Source: Mesorhizobium sp. ES1-4
Lineage (GTDB): Bacteria; Pseudomonadota; Alphaproteobacteria; Rhizobiales; Rhizobiaceae
NCBI RefSeq assembly: GCF_020164745.1
Contig: NZ_JAIUGV010000012.1
Location: forward strand, 104,822 to 168,821
Length of the DNA stretch: 64,000 bases
Direction: 5' to 3'
This document shows positions 32,115 through 41,399 of the stretch, piece after piece. The translations under genes and the position numbers were made by a program. The notes beneath the pieces are model-generated. The model did no database searches and was not told the origin of the DNA. It was given only the letters and a program-made list of their open reading frames with translations. Numbering within the stretch: the first letter of the stretch is position 1; each line of letters begins with the position of its first letter.

Positions 32115-34745
32115 ATGTCGATCGGCAAAGTCGACTTGGCGCAACACGCGCTCCTCCGGGCAAGCGAGACGGAGTCGGCTCGCCGCTCGCCCGGCGCCCT
32201 CGACGCCTACTGGTCGGTTGAAACAGAGCAACTGTTGAGACAACTGAACACGTCCAAAACCGGGCTCCTGAGCGGGGAAGCGGCGGCCCGGTGCGCGAAA
32301 TTCGGCCGGAACACGCTTTCGGCAGGCTCCAGGCAATCAGCCGTGAGGATTTTTGCCAGCCAGTTCCGCAGCCCGCTGGTCCTGATCCTGATTTTTGCCG
32401 CCGCCGTGTCGGGCTTCGTCGGCGAAGGCCACGAAGCCGCGATCATCGGGATCATTGTGCTGGCAAGCTGCATCCTGAGCTTCACGCAGGAATATGGCGC
32501 GTCTCGCGCGATGGCGGCGCTGCAGCAGCGGATCTCCCGCAAGGCCAACGTGTTGAGAGACGGCGTCGAACGAGCGGTAGACGCTCAGGATATCGTTGCC
32601 GGCGACGTGGTTTGCCTTTCGGCCGGGAATCTCATTCCAGTCGATGGCGTCATCCTGGAATCGCAAGACTTCAATGTCAGCGAAGCGGTGCTGACAGGCG
32701 AGACTTTTCCGGTTTTGAAATCGCCTGGACGCTCCGCGCCGGGTGCTGGAATCGCCCAGCGGGCCAACGCGGTCTTTACAGGCACTTCGGTCCGCAGCGG
32801 CACGGCAAGAGTGCTTGCCGTCGCCACGGCCACGAGCACCGAGTTCGCGGCGATCGCCAGCGCTCTTGAACGCCGCATCCCCGAAACCGGGTTTGCTCGC
32901 GGCATCAGGCAGTTCGGCTACCTGATGACCGAGATCATGCTGGCTATCGTGATCGTGGTCTTCTTCGCAAACCTGATGCTCGCAAGACCGCTGATCGAAT
33001 CGCTCCTGTTTTCGCTGGCATTGGCGGTCGGCCTGACGCCCGAACTGTTGCCTGCAATCATCAGCGTCACGTTGGCGAGAGGCGCCCGGACCATGGCGGC
33101 GAACGGCGTCATCGTGCGCCGCCTCGATGCCATCGAGAATCTTGGCAGCATGGACCTGCTTTGCACGGACAAGACAGGAACGCTGACCGAGGGCGTCATT
33201 CACCTCGACGGCTGGCTCGACGTGGAAGGCAACGCGTCAGACAAGGTCCTGCTATGGGCGCATCTCAACGCAACCCTGCAGACCGGGCTGAAAAACCCGC
33301 TGGACGAGGCTGTTGCCGGTGCTCCGCTCGGAGATGTCGTGCTGACCGGCTTTACCAAGGTCGACGAGATCCCCTACGACTTCATTCGCAAGCGGCTGTC
33401 GGTCGTTGTGCTCGACGACGGCGGCGAGCAGCTTTTGATCAGCAAGGGCGCCGTGCAGAACATCCTTGAGGTCTGCGATCGCGTTTTAGGCGCCGACGGC
33501 ACCCCAAGCGCATTGGGCGCGCCGCAACGATTGGCAATCGATGACAGGTTTCGCCGCTGGAGTGCGCAGGGATACCGTGTGCTCGGCCTTGCGATCCGGC
33601 GGTTCGAAGGGCATTCGAAATTCAGCAGGGCCGACGAAGCCGCGCTCGCCTTTGCCGGCTTTCTGCTTTTCCTCGACCCGCCGAAGATGGGTGTGAGGGA
33701 AACGCTGGCGGAACTCGCTCACCGCGGAATCGCGGTAAAAGTCATCTCGGGCGATAACCGCTATATCGCCGCGCATCTGGCGGAAGCGGTCGGTCTTCGC
33801 GCCGACAGGATCATGACCGGCGAGGACCTGTCGAACACGACGAAAAACGGCCTCTTCGCCAGTGTGGGGAAAATCGATCTGTTCGTGGAGATCGATCCGA
33901 ACCAGAAAGAGCGCATCGTCGAAGCGTTTCGCAGAAACGGCCATGTCGTCGGCTATCTCGGCGACGGCATCAACGACGCGCCCGCGCTTCACGAGGCCGA
34001 CATAGGCATATCCGTTGACACCGCCGTTGACGTCGCGCGGGAGGCCGCTGACATCATCCTGCTCAAGCAGGATCTTGGGGTCGTGGTGCGCGGCGTCGAT
34101 GACGGTCGCAGGACCTTCGCCAACACGATGAAATACATCTCGATCACGACCAGCGCCAATTTCGGCAACATGATCAGCATGGCCGCTGCCTCCCTGTTCC
34201 TGCCCTTCCTGCCGCTTTTGGCAAAACAGATACTGCTCAACAATTTCCTTTCCGACATTCCGGCCCTCGCCATTGCCAGCGACAATGTCGATGCGGATCA
34301 GCTGCGGCGTCCGCGCCACTGGGATATCCATTTCGTCCGCAGATTCATGATCGGCTTTGGCCTCGTCAGCTCGCTGTTCGACTTCGCGACCTTCGCCTTT
34401 CTTCTGTTTGTCATGCATGCGACCGTGACCACATTCCAGACCGGCTGGTTTGTCGAATCCCTGTTGACCGAGCTTTCCATCCTGCTCGTCATACGGACAC
34501 AGAAGGCGTTCTGGGTAAGTCGCCCGAGCCTGCTGCTTGCCGGGTTGACGCTCGGAATTGGCCTCGTCGCCGTCACCCTTGCCTATACCCCAGTCGCTCC
34601 ATGGTTCGGGTTCGTGCCGCTGCCGCTGCCTGTGCTGGCAGGGCTGGTTGCGATCACAGCTCTCTATGTCGTCGCTTCCGAGTTCACCAAGCGCTGGCTG
34701 TTTGGCAGGGGTAGCCGCGCCGGTACCCGCCGCCCGAAGGCTTGA
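32115..34745 (+). CDS. mgtA: Magnesium-type P-type ATPase (MgtA/MgtB family)
   Basis: The 876-residue protein is a P3-type cation-importing ATPase. It has an N-terminal cation-ATPase domain (TKTGLLSGEAAARCAKFGRN), the actuator TGETFP, the membrane motif AVGLTPELLPAIISVTLARG, the phosphorylation site CTDKTGTLTEG, the hinge GDGINDAPAL and C-terminal helices. The GLTPELLP segment is characteristic of Mg-transporting ATPases. ATG 32115 has GAGG 5 nt upstream; GTG 32109 is an alternative. It is co-transcribed with the USP under an FNR/FixK box, an unusual setting for a magnesium pump. No Mg riboswitch leader is visible. Confidence 0.9.
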   Translation: MSIGKVDLAQHALLRASETESARRSPGALDAYWSVETEQLLRQLNTSKTGLLSGEAAARCAKFGRNTLSAGSRQSAVRIFASQFRSPLVLILIFAAAVSGFVGEGHEAAIIGIIVLASCILSFTQEYGASRAMAALQQRISRKANVLRDGVERAVDAQDIVAGDVVCLSAGNLIPVDGVILESQDFNVSEAVLTGETFPVLKSPGRSAPGAGIAQRANAVFTGTSVRSGTARVLAVATATSTEFAAIASALERRIPETGFARGIRQFGYLMTEIMLAIVIVVFFANLMLARPLIESLLFSLALAVGLTPELLPAIISVTLARGARTMAANGVIVRRLDAIENLGSMDLLCTDKTGTLTEGVIHLDGWLDVEGNASDKVLLWAHLNATLQTGLKNPLDEAVAGAPLGDVVLTGFTKVDEIPYDFIRKRLSVVVLDDGGEQLLISKGAVQNILEVCDRVLGADGTPSALGAPQRLAIDDRFRRWSAQGYRVLGLAIRRFEGHSKFSRADEAALAFAGFLLFLDPPKMGVRETLAELAHRGIAVKVISGDNRYIAAHLAEAVGLRADRIMTGEDLSNTTKNGLFASVGKIDLFVEIDPNQKERIVEAFRRNGHVVGYLGDGINDAPALHEADIGISVDTAVDVAREAADIILLKQDLGVVVRGVDDGRRTFANTMKYISITTSANFGNMISMAAASLFLPFLPLLAKQILLNNFLSDIPALAIASDNVDADQLRRPRHWDIHFVRRFMIGFGLVSSLFDFATFAFLLFVMHATVTTFQTGWFVESLLTELSILLVIRTQKAFWVSRPSLLLAGLTLGIGLVAVTLAYTPVAPWFGFVPLPLPVLAGLVAITALYVVASEFTKRWLFGRGSRAGTRRPKA

Positions 34746-34831
34746 AAGACGTCGCGGGCGGGTGGCTGATCGGGGCGCGTTTGGGTGGAAGCAAGACCCA
34801 ATGGCTCGGATCTCCGGCGGCGTTCTCGCTG

Positions 34832-34949
34832 CTAGGGCATGGTGCCGAAAATGGTGAAGCGGTTTTCGGACGACATCATGCGCTGTCTCTTTGATTTCAG
34901 GGACGGATACAGATTTCAGGTCCGCTCGACCGAAATTATCCGGCTCTAG
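34832..34949. repeat. Rhizobiales-type palindromic repeat A, copy 1 (118 bp)
   Basis: The element starts and ends with CTAG and contains two imperfect inverted repeats. It is the same length as and clearly similar to the copy at 46705-46822, with a partial third copy at 61533-61605. It lies between mgtA and the CBS gene and overlaps the CBS stop codon, whose TAG is part of the terminal CTAG. Confidence 0.85.
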
Positions 34950-35641
34950 GAAACCAGGATGACGGAGAAGGGCTCCGCACAGAAAAGGCTGTCCTTGACT
35001 TGCCTGACGCCTGCAACGTTCTCCGCCGCGACGATTGCCGCCTGCCGTTGCCGCTCGTCGACGATCGCGCCTGTCAGCTCGACGACGCCCTCGTCGACGC
35101 TCACGCCAATCAGCTCGCCGCCGCTCCATGACTGGCCCTGAAGTTCGGCGAGGATTTCCTTGCGGATCTGCTCGTCATCGGGTGGCGTGGCGGCAGGTTT
35201 CATGGTGCGCATCAGGGCGCGCAGCAAATCCGTTCGCGTGATGATGCCGACGATTCTGTCACGATCAACGATCGGCACGTTCTTGATGTCATGTTGCACC
35301 ATCAGATCGACAATCTCTGCCAGCGTGGCGCCTGGAGACGCCGAAACGACGTCCATGGTCATCACCTCGTGGATGAACCGCCCGTTGGCGCGCACGTAGT
35401 CGTCGGCGATCTTGCCGGGGCCTAGCAGAAACTGCAGCCAGCGCGGACGAACGCGCTGTGTGCCAAGTTCTTCCCGGCGCAGGAAGTCGCCTTCGCTGAC
35501 GATACCGGCCAAGGTGCCGTCGCTGTGCGTTACCGGCAGGCAACTGACTTTTCTCGAAAGCATAAGGTTGACTGCTTCGGCCAGCGTGGCGCTCGCATCA
35601 ATCGTGATGACGGGCTTCGTCATTATGGTTTCGGCTTGCAT
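34946..35641 (-). CDS. CBS-pair and BON domain protein
   Basis: The 231-residue protein has two CBS motifs (about residues 1-60 and 90-150: IMTKPVITIDASATLAEAVN and VMTMDVVSASPGATLAEIVD) and a C-terminal BON domain (VDEGVVELTGAIVDERQRQA). CBS pairs usually bind adenosine nucleotides and may sense energy state. ATG 35641 has a strong AGGAGGTG site. Its TAG stop is supplied by repeat A copy 1. It follows fixS on the same strand with a 59-nt gap. A near-consensus FNR box overlaps the end of fixS. Confidence 0.88.
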   Translation of the reverse strand: MQAETIMTKPVITIDASATLAEAVNLMLSRKVSCLPVTHSDGTLAGIVSEGDFLRREELGTQRVRPRWLQFLLGPGKIADDYVRANGRFIHEVMTMDVVSASPGATLAEIVDLMVQHDIKNVPIVDRDRIVGIITRTDLLRALMRTMKPAATPPDDEQIRKEILAELQGQSWSGGELIGVSVDEGVVELTGAIVDERQRQAAIVAAENVAGVRQVKDSLFCAEPFSVILVS

Positions 35642-35690
35642 CCCCACCTCCTGATTCAGACGACAATGGGACATCCGGATCGGCAACGCT

Positions 35691-35704
35691 TTGATCTGCG
35701 TCAC
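35691..35704 (-). promoter_or_regulatory. Near-consensus FNR/FixK box before the CBS-BON gene
   Basis: TTGATCTGCGTCAC differs from TTGAT-N4-GTCAA only at the last base. It overlaps the fixS stop codon and is centred 56 nt upstream of the CBS-BON start. The location inside a gene end and the mismatch keep it tentative. Confidence 0.35.
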
Positions 35705-35871
35705 TTGCTGCGAGGGGCATTCTCCGCGCTGTCATCGCTGTCGATGAGAATGCGCTCCGCCGCGCCATCGAGATCCTCGTACTGGCCGCTGCGCAACGCC
35801 CAGAGGAAGCCCGCCAGACCGATCGCGCCAAGAAGCAGTGCTGCCGGGATGAGGTAAAGGAGGCCGGCCAT
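35701..35871 (-). CDS. fixS: cbb3 oxidase assembly protein CcoS/FixS
   Basis: The 56-residue single-helix membrane protein begins MAGLLYLIPAALLLGAIGLA and continues with the FLWALRSGQYEDLDGAAERI segment typical of CcoS. It is needed for cofactor insertion into cbb3 oxidase. Its ATG shares a base with the fixI stop (TGATG), so it is translationally coupled as the last gene of fixGHIS. Confidence 0.93.
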   Translation of the reverse strand: MAGLLYLIPAALLLGAIGLAGFLWALRSGQYEDLDGAAERILIDSDDSAENAPRSK

Positions 35872-38153
35872 CAGGATTGGGCCAGCACGCCGGTGCTCGC
35901 GGGTCCACCTTGCGACGCGCTTTCGAGCGACAGAGCCCTTGCGAAGCGTTGAAGCCGCATGGCGTTCCCAATCACCAGCAGCGAGGAGGCGGACATCGCG
36001 ATCGCCGCAATGAGCGGCGTCACATGGCCGGCTATGGCGATCGGAACGGCGACGGCGTTGTAGACAACGGCGATCGCGAGGTTCTGGCGGATCAGCCGCC
36101 CGGCCTTGCGCGAAATGTCGAGAGCGAGCGGCACGGCCAGAAGGCTTTCGCGCAGAAAGACGAAGTCAGCGAGGTTGCGGCCGACATCGGCAGCTGTAGC
36201 CGGCGCCATCGAGACGTGGGCGGCGGCCAGCGCCGGCGTGTCATTGAGCCCGTCGCCCACCATCAAAACCTTGTGGCCCGCCCGGGTCAGCGCCTCGACC
36301 CATTCGACCTTGCCGGAGGGAAGCAGCGACGGAACGTAGCGCTCGATGCCCAAAGCCCCCGCGACCTCCGCGCAGGCCTTGGCGGTATCGCCCGACAGCA
36401 TCTCGATCGAGACGCCGCTGTGTCTCAGTTTTGCCAAGGCGAGCCTGGCATCGGCGCGCACGGCGTCCTCGAATGCGAAAGTGGCGGCGATCGTCCCATT
36501 CTTCGTCAGGACCGTTCCGCCATAACCGCCATGTTTGCCCTCGCCGCCGGTCCTGGCCTTCCAGCCGGCCCAACCGCGGCGCCCGAGCCGCCAGGTGTTG
36601 CCCTCGGTAAGGGCCTCCATGCCGAAGCCTGGGTGCTCGCTGACGGAATCGAGCTTCGGTTGGCCGGAGAAACCGCCAAAACCGGCTATGGCCTTCGAAA
36701 ATGGATGATGCGAATGCGCGGCCATGTCGGCCGCGATCGCAAGCATGGTCGGGTCTATGGACGAGGCGTTGATCAGCCTCGGCTGCCCGAGGGTGAGTGT
36801 TCCGGTCTTGTCAAACAGCGCCGTGTCGATCATGGCGAGCCGCTCCATGGCCGAACCATCCTTGACCATGATACCGGCTTCAAACAGGCGCCGCGCCGCC
36901 ACCACCTGAACGATCGGCACGGCAAGGCCGAGCGCGCATGGACAGGTGATGATGAGAACCGCGATCGCTATCGTCATGGCCCGGTGCCAGTCGCCCGTCG
37001 CGGCCATCCAGCCGAGAAATGTCAGCAAGGCGGCAAGATGGACCACCGGCGCATAGAACGCCGAGACCCGGTCGGCGATCCTGCGGTAGGTCGAGCGGCC
37101 GCCCTCGGCGGCTTCCATCAATCGAACCATTTCGGCCAGGAAGGAATCCTTCGCGGCGGCTGTCGCCTCCATCGTCAGCGGACCGGTAAGATTGAGCATG
37201 CCGGCCTGAATGTGTGCCCCCAAACCCACGCTTCTGGGGGTGCTCTCACCTGAGACCAGGGAGCAGTCGAGATCCGAGTCGCCGCTGAGGATCGTGCCGT
37301 CGACCGGGATCCGTTCTCCAGCCGCGATCAGAAGCCGCATTCCCGGAGCGATCTCGCCGATCGGCAGGTAGTCGCGGGCACTGTCATCGCGCAAAACAAC
37401 CGCTCCCCGCGCCGCCAGCCGCGAGAGGCCGTTGACGGCGGTCCGCGCGCGCTCGCGCATGACATGGTCCAGCGTGCGACCGATCAGGAGGAAAAACAGC
37501 AGCGACACGGATGCGTCGAAGTAGGCATGCTCACCGTGGTTGATCGTCTCGTAGAGGCTCATCGCGTAAGCGAGGGAAACACCGACCGCGATGGGCACGT
37601 CCATGTTCATGCGGCCATGGCGCAGGGCGTTCGCTGCCGAACGGAAATAGATTCCGCCGGCAAAGAAGAGCGCAGGGACCGCAATGAGCGCCGAGACCCA
37701 GTGAAACAGGTCCCGCGTGGCACCCTGTGCGCCGGACCAGACCGAAACCGACAGCAGCATGATGTTTGCCGCAGCAAACCCGGCGACAGCGACGGCGCGG
37801 ATCAATCCGGAAAGTGTGTCGTCTTTCCCGAACGTTTCGGGTTCGAAGAGGTTTGCCCGATACCCCGAACGGTCAAGGGTTGCGAACAAGGGTGGCGCTT
37901 CGTACCCGTGCCAGCGCACCGATACCCGCTTTGTCGACAGGTTCACGCGCGCGCTCTCCACGTGCTCGAGCTTGCCGAGCGTTGTTTCGATGGTGTGGAT
38001 GCATGCAGCGCAATGAACCGATGGCACTGACAGGTCGGTCTGGTGGAGGTCGCCGCCGAGCGAGCGGCTGGCCAGTCTGATCTCGGCGCTCGAGGGCGTG
38101 ACGGCGGCGGTGAGATCCAACGCCATTTCAGCGCCAGGCGCACAGCAACTCAC
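35871..38153 (-). CDS. fixI: Copper-transporting P1B ATPase CcoI/FixI
   Basis: The 760-residue ATPase delivers copper for cbb3 oxidase assembly. It has an N-terminal heavy-metal-associated domain with CAAC (VHCAACIHTIETTLG), membrane helices, the copper-site motif TCPCALGLAVP, the phosphorylation motif DKTGTLT, and GDGLNDTPAL near the C-terminus. A Cys-rich start (MSCCAPG) precedes the metal domain. It overlaps fixH (ATGA) and fixS (TGATG). Confidence 0.95.
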   Translation of the reverse strand: MSCCAPGAEMALDLTAAVTPSSAEIRLASRSLGGDLHQTDLSVPSVHCAACIHTIETTLGKLEHVESARVNLSTKRVSVRWHGYEAPPLFATLDRSGYRANLFEPETFGKDDTLSGLIRAVAVAGFAAANIMLLSVSVWSGAQGATRDLFHWVSALIAVPALFFAGGIYFRSAANALRHGRMNMDVPIAVGVSLAYAMSLYETINHGEHAYFDASVSLLFFLLIGRTLDHVMRERARTAVNGLSRLAARGAVVLRDDSARDYLPIGEIAPGMRLLIAAGERIPVDGTILSGDSDLDCSLVSGESTPRSVGLGAHIQAGMLNLTGPLTMEATAAAKDSFLAEMVRLMEAAEGGRSTYRRIADRVSAFYAPVVHLAALLTFLGWMAATGDWHRAMTIAIAVLIITCPCALGLAVPIVQVVAARRLFEAGIMVKDGSAMERLAMIDTALFDKTGTLTLGQPRLINASSIDPTMLAIAADMAAHSHHPFSKAIAGFGGFSGQPKLDSVSEHPGFGMEALTEGNTWRLGRRGWAGWKARTGGEGKHGGYGGTVLTKNGTIAATFAFEDAVRADARLALAKLRHSGVSIEMLSGDTAKACAEVAGALGIERYVPSLLPSGKVEWVEALTRAGHKVLMVGDGLNDTPALAAAHVSMAPATAADVGRNLADFVFLRESLLAVPLALDISRKAGRLIRQNLAIAVVYNAVAVPIAIAGHVTPLIAAIAMSASSLLVIGNAMRLQRFARALSLESASQGGPASTGVLAQS

Positions 38154-38647
38154 AGGATTGCCCCCTTGGAAATCCTGATCCGGCGAACATCGCGATACGG
38201 CTCGGTCAGGCCGGCGTCGGCGTCGATCTCAACAATCCAGACACCGTCCTTTGGAGTATGCTGGGCACTGAATGCCTGCCCCGTGCCCGCCGCCAGAGCG
38301 ACAACCTTGTCCTCGGCTTCAAAGGCCGGATGGCGGAACAGCACCTTTACCGCGCGCAAGCTTACCGGTTTGCCGGTCGCATCTGCCAACGCGTAGCCGA
38401 CAAGCCCGTCCGAGATCGTCAACTTGCCTGTCCAGCCGAGTGCCGCCTGCGCACGCCCTTGCTTGGCCTTCTGATTGAATTGCTGGCTGGCGACATAGGT
38501 GTTCTCAACAACAAGGCCGGTCCAGCTCGTGTTTGCAAGCGTCGCCATGGTGAGGTTGACGCCGATGACGACGCCGAAGAAGCCAACGATGGTGAGCAGC
38601 ATGTGCTTGCCGGTAAACTCGCGGGCCTTTTGCGGTTGGGTGCTCAC
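38150..38647 (-). CDS. fixH: FixH family protein
   Basis: The 165-residue protein has one N-terminal membrane helix (HMLLTIVGFFGVVIGVNLTM) and a periplasmic beta-rich domain, matching FixH/CcoH, which is needed for cbb3 oxidase assembly or stability. It overlaps fixG and fixI by ATGA at both ends. Confidence 0.93.
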   Translation of the reverse strand: MSTQPQKAREFTGKHMLLTIVGFFGVVIGVNLTMATLANTSWTGLVVENTYVASQQFNQKAKQGRAQAALGWTGKLTISDGLVGYALADATGKPVSLRAVKVLFRHPAFEAEDKVVALAAGTGQAFSAQHTPKDGVWIVEIDADAGLTEPYRDVRRIRISKGAIL

Positions 38648-40203
38648 TTGGCGATCTCCGGTGCGTTGAACGTTGCGGTGTATTCGGCCGACTCGACGCC
38701 GCCCTGGTCCTTGATCCGGAACTTGAAAGTCTGCGCGATACCCGTGATCTGGCCGGGCGGCTGGCGCACAAAGACCTTGAGCATCTTCAGCCGGTCAGGG
38801 TCGGCCACCGTCGTGAAAGACCGTGAAGGGGGCAGATCGACACCGACCGCATTCATCTCGGCCCCAGGCAAGCCTTGCAGGCTGACCTCGATCGTCCTTG
38901 GCTCGGGGATCATGTTGAGCAGCTTTACGGTATAGCCGTTGCGTATCGAGCCATCCGACAAGGTGACGAATTGCGGGTTGCGGTCATGCAGGACGTTCAA
39001 CTCGAGACGTTCGCGCGTCAGCAGCGAATAGAGCAGTGCCAGCCCGATCGCCGACCACGCCCCGAGATAGATGAAGGTGCGCGGCCGGAAGATATTGCGC
39101 GGATGGAAGTGTGCCAGGCCGTCGGCGAACGATCCTTCGGCCGTCCTGATCAGTGCTGGGTTTACGGGTGTGGCGCCGCCCGCGGTCGCCAGCGACATGT
39201 TGGCGTTGTAGTCTGACAGCGTTGCATAGGCGATCAGCCCGCGCTCCCGGCCGAGCTTGTCCATGACGCCATCGCAGGCGTCGATGCAAAGCGCGCAGGT
39301 AATGCACTCCAGCTGCTGCCCGTCGCGGATATCGATCCCCATCGGACAAACCGCCACACAGGCATTGCAGTCGACGCAGTCGCCGGCGAGCTGGCCCGCG
39401 GCAACGGCTTTCTTGGCATGGCGCGACCTTGGCTCACCGCGCCAGTCGTTGTACGTCACCGTCAGCGAGCTCTCGTCCAGCATCGCCGCCTGAATGCGCG
39501 GCCACGGGCACATATAGGTGCACACCTGTTCGCGCATGAGGCCGCCAAACGTGTACGTGGTCGCCGTCAGCACCAGGATCGTGAGATAGGCGACCGGCGC
39601 CGCGGTGCCGCTTGCCACGTTCGCGGCAAGCGTTGGCGCATCGGCGAAATAGAATATCCAGGCGCCGCCGGTTGCGACCGCTATCAGCAGCCAGATGGCG
39701 TGCTTCGATATGCGCAGCACGAGCTTGCGGGCGTTCCACGGAGCGGCTTCGAGCTTGATACGGGCATTGCGATCGCCTTCGACGGCGCGCTCGACGACCA
39801 GGAACAGGTCGACCCAGACGGTCTGTGGACAGGCGTAGCCGCACCAGGCGCGCCCCACCGTGGATGTTACAAGGAAAAGACCGATGCCTGCCATCATCAG
39901 GAGGCCGGCGACGTAATAGAATTCCTGCGGCCAGATCTCGACGAAGAAGAAATAGAAACGGCGGTTCGCGAGGTCGAGCAGCACAGCCTGGTCAGGGGCA
40001 AATGGCCCGCGGTTCCATCGTAGCCAGGGGGTCAGATAGTAGATGCCGAGCGTAACCGCCATCACCAGCCATTTGAACTGGCGGAAGCGACCGGAGGCTC
40101 GCTTCGGGAAAATCTTCTTGCGCGCCGCATAGAGGGGCTGCCGCGTCCTGGCGGAGTTGACCGCCTCGGCGTCGAGCCGTTCCACCTGCGTCTGATCCAA
40201 CAC
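38644..40203 (-). CDS. fixG: cbb3 oxidase accessory protein CcoG/FixG
   Basis: The 519-residue membrane protein has N-terminal helices, the NapH-like segment GRAWCGYACPQTVWVDLF, two ferredoxin-type 4Fe-4S sites (CVDCNACVAVCPMGIDIRDG and CITCALCIDACDGVMDKLG), and a C-terminal periplasmic immunoglobulin-like region. CcoG is a copper reductase needed for cbb3 oxidase assembly. It is the first gene of fixGHIS. An FNR/FixK box sits 76 nt upstream. Confidence 0.95.
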   Translation of the reverse strand: MLDQTQVERLDAEAVNSARTRQPLYAARKKIFPKRASGRFRQFKWLVMAVTLGIYYLTPWLRWNRGPFAPDQAVLLDLANRRFYFFFVEIWPQEFYYVAGLLMMAGIGLFLVTSTVGRAWCGYACPQTVWVDLFLVVERAVEGDRNARIKLEAAPWNARKLVLRISKHAIWLLIAVATGGAWIFYFADAPTLAANVASGTAAPVAYLTILVLTATTYTFGGLMREQVCTYMCPWPRIQAAMLDESSLTVTYNDWRGEPRSRHAKKAVAAGQLAGDCVDCNACVAVCPMGIDIRDGQQLECITCALCIDACDGVMDKLGRERGLIAYATLSDYNANMSLATAGGATPVNPALIRTAEGSFADGLAHFHPRNIFRPRTFIYLGAWSAIGLALLYSLLTRERLELNVLHDRNPQFVTLSDGSIRNGYTVKLLNMIPEPRTIEVSLQGLPGAEMNAVGVDLPPSRSFTTVADPDRLKMLKVFVRQPPGQITGIAQTFKFRIKDQGGVESAEYTATFNAPEIAK

Positions 40204-40272
40204 GTGCCTTCTCCAATGCCGGCAATGACAACGCCTCGTCGTCGGTCTTGCCGAAAGTCACGGCGCGCCGCG

Positions 40273-40286
40273 TTGATGCAGGTCAA
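40273..40286 (-). promoter_or_regulatory. FNR/FixK box for fixGHIS
   Basis: TTGATGCAGGTCAA matches the consensus. The predicted leader is 35 nt. Confidence 0.8.
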
Positions 40287-40299
40287 GTCGAGGAGCGGC

Positions 40300-40332
40300 A
40301 AAACAAATCGAGGCCCGGCATGGCCGGGCCTC
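40300..40332 (-). terminator. Rho-independent terminator after ccoNOQP
   Basis: A 10-bp GC-rich stem (GAGGCCCGGC/GCCGGGCCTC, loop of 3) at 40310-40332 is followed, on the minus strand, by ATTTGTTTTG. It lies 41 nt after the ccoP stop and just before the fixG operator, separating the two operons. Confidence 0.75.
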
Positions 40333-40372
40333 GTCGCTTGGATGGCCGAGGGCTTGAGAATGGGCCCCCTTC

Positions 40373-41236
40373 CTATTCTCCACCTCCAAGCGAATGGACA
40401 TAGACCGCGAGTTCCTTGACCTTGGTATCTCCAAGGCGCCCGAGCCAAGCCGGCATGACGCCATGCTTGGGCGAGCGGACCTGCTCGGCGATGGCTGTTT
40501 CGCCGGGTCCATAAAGCCAGATCGCATCGGTCAGGTTGGGCGCGCCGAATTCCCTGTTTCCCTTGGCGTCGGCGCCATGGCAGGCCGCGCAATTGTCCGC
40601 GAAGACCTTGGCGCCGGGGCCGACCAGGCTCCCATCATTGACTTTGCCCGAGAGGCTGGCGACATAGGCGCTCACCTGTGCGATCTGTTCGGGCGTAATG
40701 ACATCGGCGAAGGCAGGCATTTCCGATTGCCTGGTGTCCGAATCGGATGTGAAGCGGATGCCGTGCGTGATCGTCTGCCGGATTTCGTCGGCCTTGCCTC
40801 CCCAAAGCCAGTCGTCGTCGTTGAGGTTGGGAAAGCCCTTTGACCCCTGGGCGCCCGAGCCATGACACTGGACGCAATTGACCTTGAACGTCGCCGCGCC
40901 GGCCGCGACCGCGAATTCACGCAACGCGTCGTCCGCTGAAATCTCGGCTACAGTCTTGTCCTGGATCGCGGTGACAAATTTGACTTTTGCTGCTTCCGCG
41001 GCAGCCAACTCATGCTTGACCTCGTTGCGGGAGGAATAGCCGAGCACCCCTTTCGTTGCGCCGCTCAACATCGGCCAGGCCGGATAGGCGATGGTGTAAG
41101 CGGCCGCCCATGCGATGGTGACGTAGAAGGTTATCACCCACCATCGCGGCAAGGGATTGTTGAGCTCCCTGATTCCGTCCCACTCATGACCGGTCGTCGA
41201 GATGCCGGAGACTTCGTCGATATGTTCGTTGCTCAT
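40373..41236 (-). CDS. ccoP: cbb3 cytochrome c oxidase subunit III, diheme CcoP
   Basis: The 287-residue protein has an N-terminal membrane helix (WWVITFYVTIAWAAAYTIAY) and two periplasmic cytochrome c domains with haem sites CVQCH and CAACH. It passes electrons from periplasmic cytochromes to CcoO/CcoN. AAGGA precedes ATG 41236. It starts 2 nt after the ccoQ stop. Confidence 0.96.
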   Translation of the reverse strand: MSNEHIDEVSGISTTGHEWDGIRELNNPLPRWWVITFYVTIAWAAAYTIAYPAWPMLSGATKGVLGYSSRNEVKHELAAAEAAKVKFVTAIQDKTVAEISADDALREFAVAAGAATFKVNCVQCHGSGAQGSKGFPNLNDDDWLWGGKADEIRQTITHGIRFTSDSDTRQSEMPAFADVITPEQIAQVSAYVASLSGKVNDGSLVGPGAKVFADNCAACHGADAKGNREFGAPNLTDAIWLYGPGETAIAEQVRSPKHGVMPAWLGRLGDTKVKELAVYVHSLGGGE

Positions 41237-41238
41237 GA

Positions 41239-41391
41239 TCAGTCGTCCTTGAGCGGTATCTGGGCTGCCTCGTCGGCCTGCTTCTTGCCGCCTGGACGGA
41301 GAGCGAAGCCAATGCAGCCGACGAAGAACAGCGCCATGGCAAGAAGGCCCCAGCTGTCGGCGAATTCCCGCATCAAATTGTAAGCCATCAT
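41239..41391 (-). CDS. ccoQ: cbb3 oxidase small subunit CcoQ
   Basis: The 50-residue protein MMAYNLMREFADSWGLLAMA has one membrane helix and a charged C-terminus (GGKKQADEAAQIPLKDD), fitting CcoQ, which stabilises the cbb3 complex. GAGG lies before the doubled ATG (41391 or 41388). It sits between ccoO and ccoP. Confidence 0.9.
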   Translation of the reverse strand: MMAYNLMREFADSWGLLAMALFFVGCIGFALRPGGKKQADEAAQIPLKDD

Positions 41392-41399
41392 CTGTCCCC

